DNA from: Proteobacteria bacterium SG_bin6
Lineage (GTDB): Bacteria > Pseudomonadota > Alphaproteobacteria > Sphingomonadales > Sphingomonadaceae
DNA: 64,000 nucleotides
Direction of reading: 5' to 3'
Assembly: GCA_002083435.1 (NCBI GenBank)
Contig: LWDJ01000023.1
Span: 1 to 64,000, forward strand
The notes below the pieces were generated by a model. The model saw only the letters and a program-made list of their open reading frames with translations, did no database searches and had not been told where the DNA came from. Each line of letters begins with the position of its first letter. The stretch's first letter is position 1. Shown in pieces: positions 58,909-64,000 of this stretch. A program made the position numbers and the translations under genes.

Positions 58909-60193
58909 CGCGCTGCTCGCCCGGCTGCTCGCGCTCACGCCGGCCGAACGTGCCGAATTGGTTCGCGCGCTACGCCCGGCCGAACAGCGCGAATTCGTCG
59001 AGCGCTGGTGGTTCTGGGCGCATCGTGGGCAGCTGGCGCCGCCGGGTGACTGGCATGTGTGGCTGATCCGCGCCGGGCGCGGCTTCGGCAAGACCCGCGC
59101 GGGCGCCGAATGGGTGAGCGCGCTGGCGCGCGCCCACCCCGACGCCCGGATCGCGCTGGTCGGCGCGACGCTCGACGAAGCGCGGCGGGTGATGGTGCTC
59201 GGCGAAAGCGGGCTGGTCCGCGTCGCGCGGCAGGGCGAGGCGCCGGCGTGGCGGGCGAGCCATAACGAGGTGCACTTCGCCTCGGGCGCGATCGCGCAGC
59301 TTTATTCGGCCGAGGCGCCGGAAAGCCTGCGCGGCCCCGAGCATCATTTCGCCTGGGCGGACGAGCTGGGCAAATGGCGCGGCGAGGCGGCGTGGGACAA
59401 TCTGCTGCTCGGGCTGCGGCTGGGCGAGCGCCCCCGCGCGCTGGTGACCACCACCCCGCGCCCGACCGCGCTGATGCGCCGGCTGCTCGCGATGCCCGGC
59501 CTGGTCGAGACGCACGGCGCGACGCGCGACAATCCGCATCTGCCGCGCAGCTTCGTCGAGGCGGCCGAGCGGCTCTACGCCGGCACCGCGCTCGGCCGGC
59601 AGGAGCTGGCGGGCGAACTGGTCGAGGATCTGGCGGGCGCGCTGTGGACCCGCGCCGGGATCGAGGCGTGCCGGGTCGCGGCGGCGCCGGGGGTGAAGCG
59701 GGTGGTGATCGGGGTCGATCCGCCCGGCTCGGCGGGGGGCGATGCATGCGGCATCGTCGTCGCGGCGCTGGGGGAGGACGGGCGCGGCTATGTGCTCGCC
59801 GATGCGAGCGTCGCCGGCCTCGCCCCCGAAGGCTGGGCGCGCGCGGTCGCCACCGCCACCGCGCGCTTCCGCGCCGACCGGGTGGTGGCCGAGAAGAATC
59901 ATGGCGGCGAGATGGTGGGCGCGGTGCTGCGCGCCGCCAGTCACCGCCTGCCGCTGCAGCTGGTGCACGCGAGCCACGGCAAGCACGTCCGCGCCGAGCC
60001 GGTGTCGATGCTCTACGGCGAGGGGAAAGTGGCGCATGTCGGCCGCTTCGAAGCGCTCGAGGACCAAATGTGCGCCTTCACCGCCGAAGGCTATGCCGGG
60101 CGCGGCTCCCCCGACCGCGCCGACGCCCTCGTCTGGGCGCTCACCGCGCTGCTGCTGCGGCGGGGTGGGGAGGCAGGGGTGCGGCGGGTTTGA
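58892..60193 (+). CDS. GTA large terminase subunit, ATPase and nuclease (gp2-like)
   Basis: The packaging motor, 433 residues from GTG 58892. The N-terminal ATPase has WLIRAGRGFGKTRAGAEWV (Walker A at about residue 60), and the Walker B-like motif is HHFAWADELGKW. The C-terminal RNase H-like nuclease shows VVIGVDPPGSAGGDACGIVV, VAEKNHGGEMV and SPDRADALVWAL, with the catalytic Asps. It overlaps terS by 17 bases. The following GTA gene, portal, is separated by an 830-base insertion. Confidence 0.93.
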   Translation: MTPKTDALLARLLALTPAERAELVRALRPAEQREFVERWWFWAHRGQLAPPGDWHVWLIRAGRGFGKTRAGAEWVSALARAHPDARIALVGATLDEARRVMVLGESGLVRVARQGEAPAWRASHNEVHFASGAIAQLYSAEAPESLRGPEHHFAWADELGKWRGEAAWDNLLLGLRLGERPRALVTTTPRPTALMRRLLAMPGLVETHGATRDNPHLPRSFVEAAERLYAGTALGRQELAGELVEDLAGALWTRAGIEACRVAAAPGVKRVVIGVDPPGSAGGDACGIVVAALGEDGRGYVLADASVAGLAPEGWARAVATATARFRADRVVAEKNHGGEMVGAVLRAASHRLPLQLVHASHGKHVRAEPVSMLYGEGKVAHVGRFEALEDQMCAFTAEGYAGRGSPDRADALVWALTALLLRRGGEAGVRRV

Positions 60194-60250
60194 TGCCGCA
60201 GCATTGTCAGCCAGTTACCCTGCCTAAAATCTGCCCAAATGCGTGGGCAT

Positions 60251-60287
60251 TAAAAGGGCGCCGCCACATTAAAACTGCGGCGGCGCC
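60251..60287 (-). terminator. rho-independent terminator, minus strand
   Basis: GGCGCCGCC (60257-60265) and GGCGGCGCC (60279-60287) form a nine-base stem with a 13-base loop. In the minus direction this is followed by CTTTTA, so it ends minus-strand transcription downstream of the 42-residue gene. On the plus strand it trails no T-tract. Confidence 0.75.
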
Positions 60288-60301
60288 AGTTACTGCGTTA
60301 G

Positions 60302-60430
60302 CTAGTTTTTCGGGCCGTTCTTGCCCGTCTTATAGGTTTCGACCACCGTCGTGCGAGGACGGCGTTCGGCTTCCTTAACCGGGATGAACTGGCCAGTGCC
60401 AGCGTCCCGGCCTCTCTCGTGCGTTGCCAT
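60302..60430 (-). CDS. 42-aa basic microprotein
   Basis: A 42-residue protein, MATHERGRDAGTGQFIPVKE to KTGKNGPKN, ending at a TAG at 60302-60304. The pattern RDAGTGQF...RRPRTTVVE recalls short basic proteins with GTGxF and xPxTTV motifs that occur across bacteria in mobile contexts. Function is unknown. The start ATG 60430 has AAGGGGGTGAT six bases ahead, an excellent ribosome binding site. Terminator 60251-60287 follows. It lies downstream of the HTH gene on the same strand and probably shares its transcript. Confidence 0.7.
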   Translation of the reverse strand: MATHERGRDAGTGQFIPVKEAERRPRTTVVETYKTGKNGPKN

Positions 60431-60466
60431 AGGATATCACCCCCTTTCGGTGGCAAGCAGCCAAAC

Positions 60467-60658
60467 TTAAAAGGGGAAGTCACCTTGCGCGGGCGGCACC
60501 CCGGGGTAGCGATAACCACGCATCACCTCGGAAACACGTCCCTGATTTACCCCGCAAAGGGCTGCGGCTTGATGTTGAAAAAGGCCGCGTTCCTCGACGA
60601 GGTAGCGAATATGTGCTGCCAATTCGGGAGTTACTTGGCGAGAGGGTCTTCTGTCCAT
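60467..60658 (-). CDS. small HTH DNA-binding protein, 63 aa
   Basis: A 63-residue protein whose centre reads LVEERGLFQHQAAALCGV followed by NQGRVSEVMRGYRYPG, a helix-turn-helix of phage-repressor size. No dimerisation or sensor domain follows. It lies antisense to the GTA genes inside the terL-portal gap, with a putative promoter just upstream (TTGTCA, 17 bases, TGTTAA on the minus strand). The most likely role is autoregulation plus control of the neighbouring plus-strand promoter at 60696. Confidence 0.75.
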   Translation of the reverse strand: MDRRPSRQVTPELAAHIRYLVEERGLFQHQAAALCGVNQGRVSEVMRGYRYPGVPPAQGDFPF

Positions 60659-60675
60659 GCGTTCTCAAAGCCTTT

Positions 60676-60724
60676 AACAGGCGATGAGCAGGGGGTTGAC
60701 AACCGCTCTCGCGTTTCTAGAACG
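60676..60724. promoter_or_regulatory. face-to-face promoter region with shared -35 and operator dyad
   Basis: On the plus strand TTGACA (60696-60701) is followed after 16 bases by TAGAAC (60718-60723). On the minus strand TTGTCA overlaps the same dyad (TTGACAA/TTGTCAA) and after 17 bases gives TGTTAA before the HTH gene. The imperfect palindrome GCGTTTCTAGAACGC lies at 60711-60725. The -10 boxes are weak matches, so this is a tentative call. Confidence 0.45.
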
Positions 60725-60801
60725 CAAGCATCGTAAGCGATCGTACCAGCGGCTCATCGCGGTGCGCTACAACCCCGGGGTCTGACCACCCCGGGGTTTT
60801 T
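60725..60801 (+). ncRNA. candidate short RNA ending at terminator
   Basis: If the plus-strand promoter at 60696-60723 is used, transcription would end about 75 bases later at the strong terminator 60771-60801. No open frame fits in this span. Either a small RNA or a leader for the portal gene is possible. Evidence is only the promoter-terminator spacing. Confidence 0.3.
60771..60801 (+). terminator. strong rho-independent terminator inside GTA cluster
   Basis: AACCCCGGGG (60771-60780) and CCCCGGGGTT (60789-60798) form a ten-base stem around TCTGACCA, followed by TTTTTT on the plus strand. It should stop transcription running from terL toward portal, 224 bases before the portal start. Confidence 0.9.
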
Positions 60802-61024
60802 TGCATTTGCAGCATAGCGAAGCGAAGTGCAAGTCAAATTATTCGCTGCGAGGCCCAGGAGGCCAGTTCGTGACGTTTTGCCGCTCGACCTCTCAAAAAT
60901 GGTTAATCGCGTTCTGAGGGCCTTCTGCGGGCCAAATCGGCGGTAATTTGACGGCCACCTTCCCCCTAACAACTATGCCGACCAGCTTTTGGAACGCCGC
61001 ACCTAAACAATATGGGAACAAGAC
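60802..61024. other. 223-base region before the portal gene
   Basis: No open frame. It includes GGCCCAGGAGGCC near 60850 and GAGGGCCTTCTGCGGGCC near 60916. No consensus promoter was recognised. If the terminator at 60801 is efficient, portal and later genes need a promoter here or read-through. Confidence 0.45.
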
Positions 61025-62125
61025 ATGAACCTGTTCGGCCGCAAGGCCGCGTCGCGTGCGGCGCGGCCTGAACTCACGCGCTTTGGCGCCGGCGCCGCCG
61101 GTTGGCCCACGGGCGAGCAGAGCTATGAAGCGCAGGTGCGCGAGGGCTATTGCCGCAACCCGATCGCGCAGCGCGCGGTGCGGCTGGTGGCGGAGGCGGT
61201 CTCCGGCGCGCCGCTGATCGCCGCCCCCGCGCCCTTCGCCACGCTGATCCGCACCCGCAGCGGCGCGCAGGCGCTGGTCGAAACCGCGACCGCGCAACTG
61301 CTGCTGAGCGGCAACGCCTATGTCCAGCTGCTGACCGACGCCGACGGGAACCTCGCCGAGCTGTTCGCGCTCCGCCCCGAGCGTGTCGGCATCGAGCCCG
61401 ACGCGCAGGGCTGGCCGGCGGCCTATCTCTACCGCTGCGAGGGGCGCGCGACGCGGCTCTCGCCCGCCGCCCCCCGGCCGCAGATCGCGCATGTGAAGCT
61501 GTTCAACCCGCTCGACGATCACAAGGGGCTCGGCTGCCTCGGCGCCGCCGCGCCGGCGATCGCGCTGCACAACGCCGCGAGCGCGTGGAACCGCGCGCTG
61601 CTGGCGAATGGCGCGCGGCCTTCGGGGGCGTTGGTCTATGAGCCCGGCGACGGGTCGCCGCTCGCCCCCGATCAATTCGATCGGCTGCGTGCCGAACTCG
61701 ACGCGAGTTTCGCCGGGGCGGCCAATGCCGGGCGGCCGCTGCTGCTCGAAGGCGGGCTCAAATGGCAGGCGCTGAGCCTGTCCCCCGCCGACATGGATTT
61801 CGTCGGGCTGAAAGCGGCGGCGGCGCGCGAGATCGCCACCGCCTTTGGGGTGCCGCCGATGCTGCTCGGCCTGCCCGGCGACGCGACCTATGCCAATTAC
61901 CGCGAGGCGAGCCGCGCGCTGTGGCGCCAGACGATCCTGCCGATCGCCGACACGTTGTTCGCCGCGTTGGTGCAGGCCGCGCGCGACTGGTTCCCCGACG
62001 CCGAACTGCGGATCGATCTCGACCGCGTGCCGGCGCTCGCCGAGGATCGCGAGCGGCTGTGGGCGCAGGTGAGCGCGGCCGATTTCCTGACGCCCGAGGA
62101 AAAGCGCGCGGCGGTGGGGCTGTAA
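61025..62125 (+). CDS. GTA portal protein (gp3-like, HK97 family)
   Basis: The dodecameric portal through which DNA enters the capsid, 366 residues. Family features are REGYCRNPIAQRAVRLVAEA, the TAQLLLSGNAYVQLL core and FNPLDDHKGLGCLGAAAPAI, then AFGVPPMLLGLPGDATYANY and EASRALWRQTILP. Start ATG 61025 (MNLFGRKAA). It is the first gene after the 0.8-kb insertion. Genes downstream follow with short gaps, as in other GTA clusters. Confidence 0.92.
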   Translation: MNLFGRKAASRAARPELTRFGAGAAGWPTGEQSYEAQVREGYCRNPIAQRAVRLVAEAVSGAPLIAAPAPFATLIRTRSGAQALVETATAQLLLSGNAYVQLLTDADGNLAELFALRPERVGIEPDAQGWPAAYLYRCEGRATRLSPAAPRPQIAHVKLFNPLDDHKGLGCLGAAAPAIALHNAASAWNRALLANGARPSGALVYEPGDGSPLAPDQFDRLRAELDASFAGAANAGRPLLLEGGLKWQALSLSPADMDFVGLKAAAAREIATAFGVPPMLLGLPGDATYANYREASRALWRQTILPIADTLFAALVQAARDWFPDAELRIDLDRVPALAEDRERLWAQVSAADFLTPEEKRAAVGL

Positions 62126-62161
62126 TCCCGTCCCCCCGTCGCCCCAATCAGGAGTGATAGC

Positions 62162-62470
62162 ATGAGCGAACCTCTCGTCCTCGCGCAACTGATCGCGCAG
62201 GCGCAGAACCAGGGCGCCGATCTCGCCACCTTGCGCGGGCTGGTGGAGCAGGCGGGCGAGCTTGCCGCGCAGCGCGCGCTGGCGCGGCTCGGGCTCGATG
62301 ATCCGCAGGCCGGGCACGACATGGGCGAGCTGCGCGAGCTGCTCGCCGCGTGGCGCGATGCCCGCCGCACCTTGTGGCGCGCCTTTCTCAGCTGGGCCGG
62401 GCGCGTCGCCGCCGCGGGGCTGCTGGCGGGCGTCGCGATCAAGGTGGGCTTCGTGGATCTGCCCAAATGA
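62162..62470 (+). CDS. DUF6127 family GTA protein (gp3.5-like)
   Basis: A 102-residue protein of unknown role, encoded between portal and protease in RcGTA-type clusters. It is helical: QAQNQGADLATLRGLVEQAG at the N-terminus, and a predicted membrane helix AAAGLLAGVAIKVGF near residues 80-96. The stop overlaps the protease start by four bases (ATGA). Its presence here, in this position, supports the GTA assignment rather than a generic prophage. Confidence 0.8.
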   Translation: MSEPLVLAQLIAQAQNQGADLATLRGLVEQAGELAAQRALARLGLDDPQAGHDMGELRELLAAWRDARRTLWRAFLSWAGRVAAAGLLAGVAIKVGFVDLPK

Positions 62471-62844
62471 GTCTGCGCTTCGCGGGATACGCGGCGCTGT
62501 TCGATCGCCCCGATCGCGGGGGCGACATGATCCGCGCGGGCGCCTTCCAGCCGCTGCCGCCGCGCGTGCCGCTGCTGTGGGACCATGCCGGGCCGCCGAT
62601 CGGCACGATCGAGACGCTCGCCGAGGATGCGCGCGGGCTGCGCGTGATCGGCGCGCTGCCCGACGGCCCCCGCGCCGACCGGCTGCGCGCGGCGCCCCCG
62701 GGCCTGTCCTTCGGCTACCGCGTCAAGCGCGCGGCGCGCCAAGGAACATATCGTGAACTCTTAAGCCTCGACCTGATCGAGGTGAGCCTGGTGTCGGCGC
62801 CGATGCAGCCGCTCGCGCGCGTCTATTTCATCGAGGAGAACTGA
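62467..62844 (+). CDS. HK97-type prohead protease (gp4-like)
   Basis: A 125-residue serine protease that matures the capsid. The N-terminal FAGYAALFDRPDRGGDMIRA is typical of family U35. The catalytic His is in PLLWDHAGPPIG and the Ser in PGLSFGYRVKRA. The C-terminal LISLVSAPMQPLARV-like block appears as IEVSLVSAPMQPLARVYFI. It is shorter than most prohead proteases, as is usual for GTA gp4. The capsid gene begins four bases downstream. Confidence 0.92.
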   Translation: MSLRFAGYAALFDRPDRGGDMIRAGAFQPLPPRVPLLWDHAGPPIGTIETLAEDARGLRVIGALPDGPRADRLRAAPPGLSFGYRVKRAARQGTYRELLSLDLIEVSLVSAPMQPLARVYFIEEN

Positions 62845-62847
62845 GCC

Positions 62848-63894
62848 ATGACCGCACCCGATCCGCTGAACACGCAACTGAGCGGGCTCGCCTTGCCCGC
62901 CGCCGTCACTCGCCCGGCGCTGTCCGGGGCGGACAGCGCCGCCGATCCCGGCTTCGCCCGCTTCCTGCGCGCCGGCACCGCGATCGAGGTGAAGGCGTTC
63001 GCCGGCACCAGCGACGCGAGCGGCGGCGTCGCCATCCCCGAGGAGATCGACGCGCGGATCGACGCCACGCTCAAGACGATCTCGCCGATCCGCGCGATCG
63101 CCAATGTGGTCCAAGTCGGCTCGGCGGGCTATCGCAAGCTGGTGACGACCGGCGGCATCGTCTCGGGCTGGGCGGCCGAGGACGGCACCCGCCCCGATAC
63201 CGCGACGCCGAGCTTCGTCGAGATCGCCCCGCCGATGGGCGAACTGTGGGCCAATCCCAGCGCCACCCAGGCGATGCTCGACGATGCCCAGTTCGATGTC
63301 GAGGAATGGCTCGCGAGCGAGATCGCGACCGAATTCGCCCGCGCCGAAGGGGCGGCGTTCGTGAACGGCAGCGGCAGCAACCGCCCGCGCGGGTTCCTCC
63401 AGCAACCGGTCGCCGCGACCCCGGACGCGACCCGCGCGTTCGGCACGCTGCAATATCTGGCGAGCGGCGCGGCGGGCGATTTCGGCGCCAACCCGGCGGA
63501 CCGGCTGATCGACCTCGTCCAGACGCTGCGCGCCCCCTACCGCCAGGGCGCGCGCTGGGTGATGAACTCGGCGACGCTCGCGCGCATCCGCAAGCTGAAG
63601 ACGAGCGACGGCCAGTTCCTCTGGTCGCCCGCGCTCACCGCCGGCCAGCCGGCGACGCTGCTCGGCTATCCGGTGGTCGAGGCAGAAGACATGCCCGACA
63701 TCGCCGCCAACAGCCTGTCGATCGCCTTCGGCAATTTCGCGCTCGGCTATTTGATCGCCGAGCGGCGCGAGACGACGATCCTGCGCGATCCGTACAGCAA
63801 CAAGCCGTTCGTCGCCTTCTATGCCAGCAAGCGCATCGGCGGCTGCGTGACGAACAGCGAGGCGATCAAGCTGATGCGCTTTTCGGCGAGCTGA
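62848..63894 (+). CDS. HK97-like major capsid protein (gp5-like)
   Basis: The shell protein, 348 residues. A short N-terminal region (about 1-60) is likely removed by the prohead protease. The HK97 fold is shown by GGVAIPEEIDARIDATLKTI, SPIRAIANVVQVGSAGYRKL, FDVEEWLASEIATEFARAEG and the C-terminal FGNFALGYLIAERRETTILR with RDPYSNKPFVAFYASKRIGG. Start ATG 62848 is four bases after the protease stop. A short hairpin repeat follows the stop. Confidence 0.94.
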   Translation: MTAPDPLNTQLSGLALPAAVTRPALSGADSAADPGFARFLRAGTAIEVKAFAGTSDASGGVAIPEEIDARIDATLKTISPIRAIANVVQVGSAGYRKLVTTGGIVSGWAAEDGTRPDTATPSFVEIAPPMGELWANPSATQAMLDDAQFDVEEWLASEIATEFARAEGAAFVNGSGSNRPRGFLQQPVAATPDATRAFGTLQYLASGAAGDFGANPADRLIDLVQTLRAPYRQGARWVMNSATLARIRKLKTSDGQFLWSPALTAGQPATLLGYPVVEAEDMPDIAANSLSIAFGNFALGYLIAERRETTILRDPYSNKPFVAFYASKRIGGCVTNSEAIKLMRFSAS

Positions 63895-63902
63895 GCCTCT
63901 TT

Positions 63903-63930
63903 AGCTCCTCCCCTTCCCGGGGGAGGAGCT
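63903..63930. repeat. short inverted repeat after capsid gene
   Basis: AGCTCCTCCCCTTCCCGGGG then GAGGAGCT forms a stem of about nine bases. It resembles the hairpin at 25532-25556 and others in the window. Its place between capsid and the next GTA gene is unexpected for a packed operon. Confidence 0.7.
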
Positions 63931-63963
63931 TGAGCCATCCCACCCACAACAAGGAAAACGACC

Positions 63964-64000
63964 ATGCAAGGCGAAGGCCTGGGCGTGCTGACGCTGTCCG
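63964..64000 (+). CDS. 5' end of the next GTA-region gene
   Basis: An open frame starts at ATG 63964, preceded by AAGGAAAACGACC, a good ribosome binding site. Only twelve codons (MQGEGLGVLTLS) are in the window, too few to identify the product. In RcGTA-type clusters the next genes after capsid encode head-tail connectors, but that is only an expectation by order. Confidence 0.5.
   Translation, partial: MQGEGLGVLTLS

Larger units (their letters stand above)
58354..64000 (+). mobile_element. gene transfer agent (RcGTA-type) structural cluster, left part
   Basis: Order promoter, terS, terL, portal, DUF6127, prohead protease, HK97 capsid matches genes 1-5 of RcGTA-type elements. No integrase, replication genes, lysogeny module or att repeats border it. 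The cluster continues past the right edge. Domestication is supported by host-like GC content and intact frames. Unusually, 0.8 kb of unrelated genes sit between terL and portal. Confidence 0.85.

Noticed and set aside
58354..64000. Active prophage instead of a gene transfer agent
   Set aside because: No integrase, replication, lysogeny or att features are seen in the window, and gene order and DUF6127 match RcGTA-type clusters; the unseen right part could still change this.
1..64000. tRNA, rRNA or riboswitch genes
   Set aside because: Scanning intergenic regions by eye found no cloverleaf with a T-loop GTTCGA motif and no known riboswitch core; a covariance search would be decisive.

Overview
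The window is a GC-rich, gene-dense stretch of alphaproteobacterial chromosome. Protein similarity, the RcGTA-type phage-like cluster, a hopanoid operon with HpnJ/HpnL/HpnM and many short inverted GGGGAGG-type repeats point to a sphingomonad (Sphingomonas or close relative). This is inference from protein recognition; no rRNA or tRNA gene is present to confirm it.

Layout. 1-13396 is mostly housekeeping: an ECF sigma factor with its YCII partner, miaB, a TetR regulator, an inositol-phosphatase-like enzyme, pmbA, ubiA, a membrane serine protease, a lipoprotein, priA and a transaldolase. 13441-14685 holds a tail-to-tail pair, an MT-A70 adenine methyltransferase and a BglII-family endonuclease, read as a restriction-modification system. 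xerC follows. 15684-30954 is a hopanoid biosynthesis and lipid-trafficking region: hpnL and hpnJ on the minus strand, then hpnA-B-C-D-E-shc with stop/start overlaps from hpnA to hpnE, then hpnG, and on the minus strand ispH and hpnH, followed by hpnM and mlaA. It takes farnesyl diphosphate through squalene to hopene, and onward to adenosyl-, ribosyl- and modified hopanoids. 30955-33444 is looser accessory DNA with a HigA-like fragment, an AraC regulator and msrB. 33594-38050 has a class A PBP, a YgjP-type metalloprotein, YcgN, SCO1 and an ankyrin protein. 38178-39928 has an orphan protein and an 830-base gene-free stretch with two adjacent DnaA boxes. 39929-42278 is a galactonate (De Ley-Doudoroff) cassette. 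42427-48830 has hydrolases, oligopeptidase B, a thioesterase, a PmtA-like methyltransferase and purEK. 48930-54842 is a FecI-FecR-TonB receptor-trehalase unit.

From 55997 to the right edge the window enters a gene transfer agent (GTA) locus. A divergent pair, an XRE regulator and a DUF6456 (GafA/GafZ-type) protein, sits ahead of a DapF-like epimerase. A strong promoter with a perfect dyad then drives terS, terL, portal, DUF6127, prohead protease and capsid. Between terL and portal lies an 830-base insertion with two small minus-strand genes (a 63-aa HTH protein and a 42-aa basic protein), face-to-face promoter signals and a strong plus-strand terminator. The terminator would block the GTA operon unless read through, which fits a DUF6456 anti-terminator model.

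At least eight inverted-repeat (REP-like) loci lie between genes. No CRISPR array, tRNA, rRNA, transposase or phage-type integrase was seen.
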